In this document: positions 22,111 to 32,945 of the stretch, in pieces
Position numbering within the stretch: the first letter of the stretch is position 1
Layout: each line of letters opens with the position of its first letter
DNA from: Molanna angustata
Taxonomy: Eukaryota > Arthropoda > Insecta > Trichoptera > Molannidae
Direction: 5' to 3'
Length of the DNA: 64,000 nucleotides
Assembly: GCA_963576475.1 (NCBI GenBank)
Contig: OY754980.1
Coordinates: 4,841,492-4,905,491, forward strand
Made by a program: the position numbers and the translations under genes
The notes under the pieces: model-generated
Databases searched by the model: none
What the model saw: only the letters and a program-made list of their open reading frames with translations
Told to the model about the DNA's origin: nothing

Positions 22111-22781
22111 TTTATTTTATTTTTATTTTTATTTTAATTTTATTTGGGACACTTACAGACATTGACAATCGCATACAAGAGAGTATATCATAATAATTTT
22201 ACATAACGTCAATATCCAATTGGAAGTGAACACAACATGCGAAGTTCATAAATTATTTACACAAACATATTAAAATATCCAAGATAAAAGCAGTAATAAA
22301 AAACTTTAAAAATAAGACATAATTATACAAAACCTATAAAAGCATAAAGAAGCAACAGTAAAAAGTACAAAGTAAATATAGAGAAGCATATATAAAACAA
22401 TGAAAAGTAATGAAAATTGTGCATATAACAAAAAAAAGGGATGAAAACATCAATAGAAATTCTCCTCTCTACTCAGAATCAATAGCATTCTTTTTTTAAA
22501 TACCTCTCTTGTGTTGCAGAAGATATCAACTATGTTGGAGTTGCTATGACTATTGTAAATACGGCACATGCGATACAATGGATTATAAAATGATATGTTA
22601 GATATACAGAACCCTATGTGAAAAATATTTGGCTTTCTTAGTGATTTAATATTGACGTTATATTTTAAGTCATTGACCAGCTGTGTGTCCATCACTTTAT
22701 TTATTATATTAAATAAACATGCCACGTCCGCCACTTTTCGTCGAGTACCTACTCAGCTTAGAAATATTTAAAAAAATCAAT
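22111..22781 (-). pseudogene. LINE family LB, C-terminus and 3' UTR
   Basis: An open stretch at 22450-22734 encodes VADVACLFNIINKVMDT, then NPLYRMCRIYN and VDIFCNTREVFKK. This matches the last domain of Jockey/CR1-like ORF2 proteins (R---D--FL-N--NG-ID, then SP--RM-RLYN, then DIF). The 3' UTR ends in T/A runs at 22111. It continues upstream at 23239-23440, on the other side of retroposon F. Confidence 0.8.
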
Positions 22782-22793
22782 CTCTGATTATAA

Positions 22794-23238
22794 TTTTTTA
22801 ACAGATTTTTTAATTATCTCAATAGAGACGAAGTTGGAATATTTATTGTAGGAGAACTGGGAAATCAAGGCACCTACAGGGCTTACGACCTGTCATCGGC
22901 TGGTTTACGTGATCACTTTATGCGCTTGCGCAACGTTCACCAATTATGCCTTTTTAATGAGATCCCTATCAATTCAATTTTGAAACTTCTATATATTGTA
23001 ATACTGATATTCTTTTCGCTTGAAAATAAGGAATTTTTACTACAGCCATCTATGGGTGAAATTATGAACAACAATCTTATTATTTTTTTTTATTTTTTTT
23101 GTTGTAACGCCATCTATTGAGAGAATTGGTTTTTTGTAAATAATGAAAGCTACAATTCTTATATGTGAGGTGACAATGCCCGAAAGGGAAAAAAATCCAA
23201 TGTTTGCGCATATGCAATAATAAAAATATATTCGATTA
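22794..23238 (-). mobile_element. Retroposon F, copy 1
   Basis: A 445-bp insertion flanked by a perfect 12-bp direct repeat, CTCTGATTATAA (22782-22793 and 23239-23250). Read on the minus strand it ends in ctgttaaaaaat, so the A-rich 3' end is at 22794. An AATAAA lies about 55 bp before that end. No tRNA-type A/B boxes and no long frame. Twice it carries tagatggc (gttac / tgtag). It splits a LINE whose two parts are 22111-22781 and 23239-23440. The same sequence with a different target duplication is at 55661-56084. Confidence 0.9.
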
Positions 23239-23440
23239 CTCTGATTATAAGTTAACATGTAACGACCTATACCGGCTCTATAAGACAGAATTTTTACACA
23301 CTCCCTTTGGACAGATTCTAACATTTCAGTGTATACATTATAATGTGGACACCATACAGGTGACCCGTATTCCAGAACACTTCTTAATGTGAATTGTTCA
23401 TTAATGTTTTTACATATTCTTTAAAGCGGAATCCTGCATT
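23239..23440 (-). pseudogene. LINE family LB, upstream part
   Basis: Minus strand: LRSVLEYGSPVWCPHYNVYT, then MLESVQRECVKILSYRAGIG. The SVLEYGS-VW-PHY block, then ES-QR---K-LSYR, is a hallmark of insect LINE ORF2 just after the RT thumb. Retroposon F separates it from its own C-terminus at 22450-22734. Confidence 0.85.
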
Positions 23441-23936
23441 AGTTATTATAATCGGTCTTGTGTGCTGAGTTTCGGTCGAAATCTTTCATTTTACAGAAGT
23501 CAAAGACTGGCCTTGCCCATCGCTTGAGGTTGAGATAAGGATGGAGAATAGCGAGATGAAAAGGAACACGTTCCACTAGCAAAATGTAAATTTCCATATA
23601 AGGTACCCATCTATATTATAGCCAGCCTTACAAGTTTAGTGTATAGGTGGTTTGGGGCAAACTTGAAAAGTAGGGTCCCTAAAAACCCTATTAAGATAAT
23701 CATTTCGTAGAAAAATGCGTATGAATTTATGTACAAGATAACACTAGAAAGGGCTCAGAGGTTGAATTATCAGATTATATGTACCTACCTACACAAGATA
23801 TTCAGGTTTACCTAAATAAAAGCCAAAACTTAGTACCTACATAGTTAAGAATTATCTGTCTTGAAAGTCATGGAACTTACGAAGTATAACAACGAAGAAA
23901 AATCATTTTGGTATTTATTTAATACAGTTTTACCAA
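23441..23936. other. Intergenic
   Basis: No assignable feature. Confidence 0.3.
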
Positions 23937-24672
23937 TTTTTTTTTTTTATTATTGAAACCAAACAAAATATAACAATATAGTTACAAACAATAAAAATAT
24001 TACAAAAAAGTACAATTTAAATAAGTTATATGAAACATTTTTTTTATAGGATTATTTGGTATATACCACCTCACTAGGCTGAGCCTGTACCGAGGTGGCA
24101 GATTTTTTTTTTTTTTGCGTTATATCTGACAGAAAAATATTAAACTTGTATTTAACTAAAACTTGTTATAATATATACCTATTATAAAAATAAAATATAA
24201 ACTATTGTAGCTTGATCATGTTTCCGCAGTATATAATGCCCTTGTTTCTAATCCATGTTTCTAATGTTTTCTTGTCTTTCAAATTATTCATCAACTGTTT
24301 GTCCGTTATTTCACTTTTTATCTTATTAAAAATTTTTGGAGCTAAATAATAGTAATGTCTTTGTCCGAATGTCGTGTTTGTCTTTGGAGTCATGAGAAAA
24401 TTCCTGCGTGTCGTCTCGTAATTGTGTTGCGGTGTAATGTGAATTGTTTTATCTTTATGAAAATGTATAGAAATAATTTTGATATATAACTGTGGAATGT
24501 TGAAAACTGGAAAATCATTAAATAATTGAACTGTTGGATATGTAAATGGTTTTTTTATTATAACCTTAATTAAAGCTTTTTGTGCTTTAATAAGAGGATC
24601 CATATTAATTTTAGCAGCGCCACCCCAACCAATCATTCCGTGTGTTATAAATTTATTTAACAAGAAACAATT
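23937..24672 (-). pseudogene. LINE family LA, intact C-terminus and 3' UTR
   Basis: A 153-codon open frame (24202-24663). Blocks: HGMIGWGGAAKINMDPLIKA, QKALIKVIIKKPFTYPT, FPVFNIPQLYIK, HNYETTRRNFLMTPKTNTTF, YYYLAPKIFNKIK. This is the C-terminal domain that follows RT in a Jockey/CR1-type LINE. The IIGWGG motif usually follows a tyrosine-rich SV-EYG, which is just lost here. The 3' UTR has the palindrome ctcactaggctgagcctg and an A-rich end at 23937. 5'-truncated at 24672, where a fold-back MITE begins. Confidence 0.88.
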
Positions 24673-24678
24673 TTACGA

Positions 24679-24826
24679 CAGGGGGGGACAATTCTGGTCA
24701 ACCAGCGGAATCAAAACCATCCATGTTACCCATATCATGGATATAATTATCTAATGGAGTTCTATATCTTAAGATGTTATAGAACTCCATATGGTTATTA
24801 TATCCATGATATGGATGATTTTAGCT
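24679..24826. mobile_element. Fold-back MITE, right end lost
   Basis: Begins CAGGGGGGGACAATTCTGG. Arms pair around aagatg near 24765. The right arm is recognisable to ccatgatatggatg, then diverges. Same family as 5679-5873. Confidence 0.85.
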
Positions 24827-27054
24827 CCTATCATTTCAGTGGCTATAGTAGGCTATATAGTTATAATATATTTTGAAAATCTTTTCCCCAGTAGGTATCG
24901 TCAATAGATTCGTCTATGAAATAAAGAACAGTTTGCATTTATATATTTATTCTATTGCATGAGTTTTTTTAAATTTTATTGAAAGTAACTAAAAAACCAC
25001 AAAGCCTATGAAGTATATTTTTACTACAATCGAAAGAGAATATGAAATTCTACCGGATCATGCTTTTTTTACTATTTTAATTACTATTCTTAATACTTAA
25101 AAAAAACTCAAAATTTTACAATTTTTGTTAAAAAAAAAATCGGGTTTCATACATCAGAATGTAATTCAGTGTGCATATTTGTGTACATTCGTATGCACAG
25201 GGTATACAAGGGCCTTTTCAGTTTTTATTTTAAATTTGTTTTTCTAAAGTGTAACTTCATAATTCAATTGCACATAAATTAAAATATGTAACTTCATATT
25301 CATTTCATAATTTTTAAAGTGACTATCTGTTAAGTATTTCAAAGACAACGTCAATTTATCATCCATGAACTGTTAAAACACTTAAAATGCTCTTCCTCTA
25401 TGAAAAATTGAGTTTTGATGATTTTTTAAGGAATAAAAACAGATGTGAGCCACATAACATTCAGGGATACATAATCTTGAAGAAGAAAATTAAAGGGTCC
25501 TTGATGTGTATAATTTGTGTTTTAGTTTCGGTTACAATCCACGTTTAAACTCCTCACTATCCCAATGGGATATAGTAGGGAGTAATGATTTCAAAATTTT
25601 AATTATCAACATTACACATTATCAACTAGTATCATGCTAAGATTGAATTCTCAAAGTTTTATCACAATGTATCTGTGTGTGTGTGCTATGTACTATATGC
25701 TATGTACTTTATCGATTATAAATTAAGGTACTCATTCGATTCTTTTCAATTTTTGCAAATTTGTATAGCTAATATTCGCTTAGATTCCGTTAGATTTTGA
25801 AAGATATTTGATCAGTGCATCTCATTTTTTTTAACTGTCAAATATTTCAGGAAACTTACAATTTGATATTTTCATTTTTAAATTGCTAAAAAGGCACATC
25901 ACTTTCATAAAATGGCATTGAAGAATAATCAAATTTTCGTAACTCATTTCATAAAAATACAAATTTTCCTTAGAAAATTTGAAAACGATGTGTGACTCGG
26001 TAATGAGGGGTATATCGTTGGCCACAACCCTAACGTTTTTATAATTAACAACCGTCATTAATTTAAATATAAAAAAATCTCTTTGTCGCAATTCAATTGC
26101 AACTTTACTTCCAAGCACCGAGCGTTGATTCGATACAATGCCAGCCCGATTGTCCATTTGGACGTATCTATTATTTGATATTTTAAAGAACTGTACTGCA
26201 CAATGGGTCTCTTATCTTCCGCTTTGCAATATCCTACGCTTATCCGTCCAGCTGAAGGCGACCAGAACTCAGACAAAGGCCGCTGTGAAATGGACCTTAA
26301 GCAATCGAGTCATAAGCCGCACTCACGAAGCCCGTGAAGTATGACTTGGTTGGCAGTATTTGCGGGGTTCTTTTTCACATTTGCTTATACAGCCATCTCC
26401 CATTGTGCTGCTCTATTGTTCGCCAGTCAAAGTGTAAATATGAAGTAGTGGTCGTGGATCGGAATAGCTCTTCACAAGTCTTTTATGGCAAAGCCAAGAA
26501 TACGACGGATTCTTGAATGAGTTGAATGGGTTGTATTAATATGAAACAATCGATATTTTTATTGGCTCGGGTACTAACTGCCTTTATTACTATTCATTAT
26601 GCTTATTTTGAGTGTGTTTGCGGTAGTTCCCACGAAAATATGATCATAAACGAATGAGGAAATGTCGTTTTTAACTATTGACTTAAGTGCTTTATTGTCA
26701 ACGAACACTAATGGAAGGTTTATTATACTTCAGGAATCTCATCTTGAATGTGATAAATCCACCAAAAACAGAACAATTTATGGATCAAGATATCAAAATA
26801 TATGTACAGTTAGATAGAATGTAAAAATTCCGAAAAAGCACACGAAGAACATAGGAAGATTCCGAAGAACTGTGACACCTTACAATTACAAATACTACAC
26901 AAGTGCAAAAGAGAACTTGGTCATAACATTCAAAATACTCAACGTTACGGAAATATGGTGTAGAGTAATTTCGTTTTATAAATGATGTTTACAATAAGAA
27001 TGGATAAACTGGATTCATGAATTATCAACAATAGAAAAAATGATTTTTAATTTA
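24827..27054. other. Intergenic, with element-E-like ends at 25530-26045
   Basis: Positions 25548-25586 hold the inverted repeat ctcctcactatccca/tgggatatagtagggag, similar to the right end of element E. Positions 26010-26035 contain tcgttggccacaacccta, the inverse of E's left-end phrase. An E relative of about 0.5 kb is plausible. A moderately GC-rich segment at 26110-26340 has two open frames with no recognisable product. Confidence 0.35.
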
Positions 27055-27145
27055 TTTATTTATTAATCAAAGGTACCTACAGAAAGTGCGCAAAGGCGGG
27101 TTTATTGCCATAAGGCAATTTCTTCCAACCAACCCGAGCAAAATG
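27055..27145 (-). mobile_element. LINE family LF, 3' tail
   Basis: Minus strand: ggaagaaattgccttatggc, aataaacccgcctttgcgc, then an AAATAAATAAAT-type end at 27055. This is the tail also seen at 61450-61550. It has the ATTGCC-n4-GGCAAT hairpin shared with SINE A. Confidence 0.65.
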
Positions 27146-29104
27146 AAGTTAAATCGATACAATAGTATGTATTTACTGAAAGAAAAAAATAATAAAAAAA
27201 TCAATGAGAAAAAATATGATATTACCTCACTCTTAGTGAGGAAAAAGGAGAGTATGGAAGGAAATTCAGTAACTATTTGTCAAATAAAGCTTTTAAAGTT
27301 TCCCATCATATATATTTTTCCCATACCAAGAATGTGTAGACAATATAACGATATGACAAAAGAGTGTTCTGTTCTTGACGTGTTTGCTGATTCGCTGAAG
27401 TCGCGCCTGTTGGTTTAGAATATCTCCGTACTATTTCCTATTCAATTTAAAAATTATTTTATTTTATTTTTAACTAATGTAACAAAAAACGAAAGCTGGA
27501 TGCCTGTCAATGCACCCTCACATTTAATTAAATTTGTATAGATTGAGATGACGTAACTTCATCACATAGGATATTCAATAGTCTTGCTGATTATAATTGA
27601 AAATAATTCTCTTTGTTTAAATGACGAATTAATGAATTTGATATGAAACCAATTTCGAAGCGATCGCCTCTTCTTCAAAATGTCTGAAATGTGCCACAAA
27701 GTCAACTCAAAAAATATCTTTTTTTCTCTGTGGATACAGGGCATACGATCAATTCAATCTATGTAATTCGTACGAGTAAAATTTATGAAGTAGGTATATA
27801 GGTACCTACACTTACTGATCTGGTGATGGAATCAGCAATCTTAATACGCGCTGGGAAGATAATAGACGAAGATTTAAATGGGCGAGTTATTGATGAGTTT
27901 TGTGATGTAGATTCGTATGACCTTAAAAAGCGGAACAAATGAGTGATTGATGAGGTTGGCGAAAAGAAAGATATCTATCCAATCTAGACTCGAACACAAA
28001 ATGGAGGCGTATAGTATAATATACAATCGTTAAGCACGGCCTGAAAATGGTTTCAGGCAATCTATAAATAAATTGACTGCCACTAATTCAACTTTTGTGA
28101 ATAGTATTATTACTCACCAAAAAGGTTTATTGTTCAAAAACATTTTAGTGCGTTAACGATTATAATGTAGGACCATTGTTTCGATTTCGAAGCATTCATT
28201 ATGATAGATGGGACTAATGGAGGGTTTAAAATAGATTTGAAAAATAGGATCGGCCGATAAGGAATAATTCGGTTTACTAAGCCATTTTTTTTCTTTATTT
28301 TATTATTCATATAAATAACACAGATGTTTAAGAAAAATTGTTGGGAACTAATTGGACATTGGGACTCTGAAACCACAAAGAGCATTTTTTTTTATTTTCA
28401 AGACTTTTTTGTCAAAAATATGATCTCATTTCCACATTCAGTGTACGGCCTTTTGTCTACTAATTAGATTAAGCGAAACCAAACATATCTTCAATAGTCA
28501 GCATGGTCTGTCATATTGGTTCTTCGACGTCCTTCTGCTCTGTTATGTGTGTCTTCTGTGGATTTATTGCAGTCTTTAATTTTCTGATTTTCAGTACAGT
28601 ATTTGGTTGTAGAAGAACCGAAAGACTGCCAAAAAGATGGAAAGCTCGTCAACGGCATCCGAGAAATGAAATTGAAACAGATGACGAGTGCATTACAACT
28701 GAAAGAAATATTTTGTTTCACATTAGTTTGTGATATAAAAAATAAATAATGTTTCGATTTCAAATATTCAAGGAGACCAGACTCCCAAGCTAAAGGTCGG
28801 GGTTCCATTCCCGGTGGTGGCACATACATTTCAATATTGTGTTTTCAAGCACTAAGGCAGGGAGACGCACTTGCCTACAAAAATCGGTAGTAATTTATAT
28901 ACGTAAAATCGACCAAAAGACTAGTTGTTAGTAATTTAGATTTATCGAAATAAATATGCAAAAATCTGTACAACCGTAAAAGAATTTTTAAACGTTAGGG
29001 TTGATTGGTACTATATGGCACCCTGCATCGCATGCAGGGCGCCATGCATTGCAAAATACATCGCCAAACTGCATCCAAACCAAAATGCATCCAAAACGCA
29101 TCGC
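27146..29104. other. Mostly unassigned intergenic
   Basis: A coding-like stretch at 27823-27947 (MESAILIRAGKIIDED...) stops without a family match. Positions 28780-28825 look like a tRNA 3' half (ggttccattcccgg), probably a SINE relic. A frame at 28600-28733 is open but unrecognised. Positions 29022-29100 contain the small hairpin CCCTGCAT-cgc-ATGCAGGG and repeated gcatc-caaa words. Confidence 0.35.
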
Positions 29105-29200
29105 AAACGTTTTTGTGATAACCTCACCTCAAGCGCCCTTGAGGTGAGGTTATCACAAAAACGGCGCTATAAAAATTATCCCAATTTATTTATGGACCTC
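29105..29200 (+). repeat. Perfect hairpin with CR1/L2-like LINE 3' end
   Basis: Arms 29109-29133 and 29138-29162 are perfectly complementary over 25 bp with loop cgcc. The right arm continues into cggcgctataaaaatt, which resembles the LINE terminus at 60100-60140 (aaacggcgctttataaattg). The right half thus looks like a LINE 3' end, and the left half an inverted copy of it. Confidence 0.7.
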
Positions 29201-29947
29201 CTCAGAACCGAATCCTTGGATATGTTATGTATCTGGATGGGTGAATTATTCCCAATTGAATGCTTGATGGGTGCTTTTGTTGCATTTTATTTTGATCTTT
29301 AAACAACTTACAATTTACGCATTTTTTAATACTTAACCAACACCATTTACATTTCCGTAATTAAAAATAGATAACTGCTGCTCATCTAGGTATACCTGTT
29401 ATAGGGCTAGTAGTCTGGGTCTGGGAATTCTTTTGAGAAAGTGAACAAAGGTAATTATTAAAAAAAAGGTTGCGTAGTATAGTACCTACCGAATTGTTAT
29501 TAATATCATTAATAAGTCGGCTGACTCCGTATAAAAATAATGTAGGTACGATTTTTCTTTTTTCTTCCTTCAAATCAAAAATCGATTTTTCTTCCTTCAA
29601 ATCAAAAATTGTACATTTTCTTTCTCTAAACTCATGACTTTTTTATCTGAATGCTGTTATATACTTTTTGGATTTTAAAAATTAAATAAATTAATAAACA
29701 TTCTAACTCATGACCTGTAAATATAGCAATGGATAAATTTATTTTGTCGAATTATTGCGACTCAAAATTTTTGCTATGTGAAATAAACAAATCATTATTT
29801 TGTTCACACAATCCGGGCAAACGTTTCTTTGTCAAAAACATTCACAAACAGACAACTTTATTTGAGGTTTTTCGTGCGTAAAAAATGCATCGCAAAATGT
29901 TCGCATTGAAACCGAACAGCCATTGTTAGCCATCCGGTACTCTCCTT
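29201..29947. other. AT-rich intergenic
   Basis: A direct duplication, ttcttccttcaaatcaaaaat, lies at 29557-29610. The word aaaatgcatcgcaaa at 29881-29896 recalls 29080-29110. Nothing else was found. Confidence 0.35.
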
Positions 29948-30059
29948 CAGGGCCGGATCCACGGTGGATAAAAATGATGCAATTGCGCCCGGTGCAAAGA
30001 AATCAGAGGCGCCAGTTAAAAGAAAAAAAATATTGAATAATAGCTAAAACTGTTCATTC

Positions 30060-30285
30060 ATTCATTAATACCATCACGGCATTTCCTGAAATTTTGGGTA
30101 ACCAGCGACAGGTGTTCGGGTGTACATAACCTTATAAAAGGAAACACGACACACGCGTAATTTCGTCTTACCCAAAAAGGCAATACTTACTTTCAAAATA
30201 GATAAAATTGTGATTAAAAACTCAATAGTTATTTGTTCTCTTAATATTAATCCGCTTTCGCGACTCACATTCTACGGTATTGTTC
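30060..30285 (-). mobile_element. SINE C, 5' part missing
   Basis: Antisense: attcattaataccatcacgg, gggtaaccagcgacaggtgt, ccttataaaaggaaacacga. It loses similarity after cccaaaaaggcaatac (~30185). Confidence 0.75.
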
Positions 30286-30344
30286 TATAATGAGCATCGT
30301 CAGAATGGACTGAAAAAGAATGGAATGAAACCATTATTTATTTA

Positions 30345-31135
30345 TTTAAATCTTTCTGTACATATAATTAGTACACTGGCGGGCTTATTGCCTACACTGA
30401 AGTTTTTTTTGTATAGTAACAAAATTTCATGTTAAAATTAGCCGAACAATAATGACTAGAAAACATTTGGTTTTGTGCTACCAATTGTTTTGTGCACACA
30501 ACCAAACAGTACAGTCATAAACAGATAAACCTTTGTTACTGATAACCAAGGTTTGGCTTAAACGCAGGTAGCCAGTTTTTTAGCCAGTTCGTCATAATAT
30601 TTTTTTAATAATATAGTTAATGTGAGGCACCGGCTTAGAATAGTGCTTCCACTCTTTTCTATTACTGTTTTCGAGTGTCCCGTAAGAGCCGGGTAATCGA
30701 AAATACAACAGGCAACAATAACATCTGACATAGTTCAGCAATGAGGTTCACCACCCATTCTGAATGTAGTGCCTTTTTAGGTGAGACGAGACTGGTGTGT
30801 GGGTATACACATATGTGTTGTGCTCCCTTTTATAAGGCAATGCACACCCGCACACCTTTCGATGGTTACCCCACATTGTGGGATATGCCGTGATGGTATG
30901 AATGAATGAATGAATGAATTATATACAAAACAGTGTGTATTATGGTAATAAGTTTATCACATTACAAAAATAAACAAAGATGCAGAAGAAAAGTAAAAAA
31001 AAAACAAAGAAGATAGCATATAAGAACAATTCATAGCAATGATAGGAAAACTAAAGGATAAGGAAAGGAAGAGGAGAGGAAGATGTAATCAGGTATTGTC
31101 AGACAAATATTTTTACTTTAGCTTTTTACTTTGTC
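30345..31135 (-). mobile_element. LINE family LF 3' UTR, interrupted
   Basis: Positions 30345-30400 match the LF tail (gtacactggcgggcttattg). Positions 30921-31135 match 61560-61730 (acatt-caa... aggaaaggaagagg ... tttgacag/ttgtcagac-aaat). The piece between, 30400-30920, is a later insertion that includes SINE C. No coding part is kept. Confidence 0.55.
30618..30920 (+). mobile_element. SINE C, best full-length copy
   Basis: From gtgaggcaccggcttagaat to the (GAAT)5 tail at about 30897-30920, ~300 bp. Internal landmarks: cgagtgtcccgtaagagccg, catagttcagcaatgaggtt, caccacccattctgaatg, tgtgtgggtatacacatatg, cttttataaggcaatgcaca. The last ~35 bp (taccccacattgtggg, then gccgtgatggtatga) resemble the RTE LINE 3' end at 63785-63820. 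No convincing Pol III boxes, although a TAGTTCAGCAATGAGG/GGTTCACCACC pair could be a decayed set. Confidence 0.9.
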
Positions 31136-31549
31136 ATACATAGAACGAAAAATAATTTAATATTTTTTACGATAAGTTTATGTAATAATGGAATTCTATC
31201 ATGAAGTCACAGTTTCATACATTGTAAAAAAAACTGGAAATGTTGAACGATTTAAAAAAATACATTTTAATTAAATATTTCAATGGGTCTGATTCAGAAA
31301 ACTCACTAAAATTTTAAAACACACATTTTATGTCAGCTGTGCAAACTGAATTTAGTGAAGATAGCTACTCTTTTATACCGTTCCAAAATGACTGGAACTG
31401 TTTTTATGAATTTAATACAAATACGATTGGTAAAGGATGTTTGGAATCATTCTAGTTTTTATGCGGATATAAATCGCTCAATAGTAAACTTATTCTATTT
31501 TTTTTGCTTTTCTTTTTATTTGTAACAATTTTATTCACCCTCCTTTTTT

Positions 31550-31640
31550 TTCTCTAGGCTGGAAACACTGGTTAGTTGGTTAAAAATGCCGTATGGCAAT
31601 AATCTCGCCACTTGCGCAGGGTGCAAGGAAGTGTGTAATT
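31550..31640 (+). mobile_element. SINE A tail fragment
   Basis: ctaggctggaaacactggtt, then ATGCCGTATGGCAAT and ctcgccacttgcgcagggtg. The head is absent. Confidence 0.8.
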
Positions 31641-32050
31641 ATTTTTTTTCTCCCTCCAGCAATTGATTAATATTTTACCAAATTAATTGTACCTACCTAA
31701 AGGAGTCTAATAGGGTTCATATCATAATTTGTAATTTAATATACCTTTGTTAATACTATTAGTTCTACTACTTTAATGACACTGACTGGTTTCAGTCATC
31801 CAGTGACCATTTTCAAAGTGTGAACTGAAGTAGAACTGAAAACTTTGGTTTTATTTTACCATACCAAATTTATTTATAATATGAAATGGAGTTCTACCAA
31901 GAATTGTCCGTAGAAAAGTTAAAAAAAAAACAATTAATCTTTTGGTTTTGTATATCAAGTATTTTTAATTAAATGTCTAATTTAGTCATTCCAAGTATTG
32001 TATTTGCTTTTCTGAAGATTGAATAAAATAAAAGATGTAAATAAGATTTA

Positions 32051-32220
32051 GATGGGTCGATGGCAGAGTGGTTAGCGCGCTGGGCTAGTAATCCAGTGGT
32101 CGCGAGTTCGAATCCTGCCTCGAACGATTTCGTTCACCTATAGCACAAGCATTTATTTTCTTATTTTAGGGAACGTAGGAAGATGTATATGTACTTGTTC
32201 AACAAGGACATATTCATTTT
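32051..32220 (+). mobile_element. SINE T (tRNA-Thr type), complete
   Basis: GATGGGTCGATGGCAGAGTG, anticodon stem-loop CTGGG-CTAGTAA-TCCAG, B box GAGTTCGAATCC. The tail has aacgtaggaagatgtatatg and ends in T/A runs. Acceptor-like arms GGTCGA / TCGAAC pair except near the end. Confidence 0.93.
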
Positions 32221-32689
32221 TTTTGAAAAAAAATATTAAAATGACAAAAAAACATCACTAGTGTATTATAAAATGGATATAGTGACAGTTCTATTGAACA
32301 CAATTTTGTTTTCAATGACTGATGATCTATCAAACTTTAGTTCGTCATCGGGATTGAACCCATTATGTTTGAAATAAACGTGTTTTAGATGACATGTACC
32401 TATAAAAAAAATTTACTCGTCTTTAAAATGTATTGCCCCGGGCGCCGAAAATGCGGCCCTGCTTTTTTTACAAAAGGAATATAATAATAACATATATCGC
32501 CCAAACAATGGAGTGATAACATTCAGCACTTACCTACATTATAAAATGTTACAAAGAGTGATGTGGTTAAGAACGAGGAATACAATACAAACCAGCATTG
32601 TGACAAGGCTTGTACACTATACAGTACATTTACGTACACCAGAAGATAATAATCTTCATTGATAGCAATGATATAATAACAATAGGAAA

Positions 32690-32945
32690 TGAAATCTGTT
32701 TAAACTTAATTATAACGTTTTCGATTGACACGCATGTGAGACATGGACGTGGCAAAAAAAGCATGGAAGTACTTAGATTACATGACACAGAAACGAGGTC
32801 GCTTAGATGTCTATGCAAAATAAACGACGTTTGACATACGGAACGAAGAAAATATAAAGACCGTGTGTAACTAGAAAAGGGATATCTCAAACTGCGACGG
32901 TTTGGCCACATGGAAATAATGAATTTATGGTCTGACAATATAGAT
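32690..32945 (+). pseudogene. RTE-type LINE remnant (family LD)
   Basis: Compared with 63390-63620, the blocks remain: gtgagacatggacgtggcaa, aaacgaggtcgcttagatg, aaactgcgacggtttggcca, catggaaataatgaa. In protein, ETWTWQK and RSLRCLCK-type segments, then RRFGHMEIMN. Multiple stops and frame changes. Confidence 0.75.

Larger units (their letters stand above)
29948..32461. mobile_element. hAT-like element ends bounding a 2.5-kb region
   Basis: The left end is CAGGGCCGGATCC followed by a segment with gcgcccggtgca. The right end is gccccgggcgccgaaaatgc followed by GGCCCTG. Reading inward, both start CAGGGCCG-A, a pattern common in hAT termini. The 8-bp flanks are ctctcctt and cttttttt (5/8 identical), so a target duplication is weak. 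The interior has no transposase frame and is filled by SINE C (30060, 30618), LINE LF tail, SINE A (31550) and SINE T (32051). A related right end lies at 54265-54302. Confidence 0.5.
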
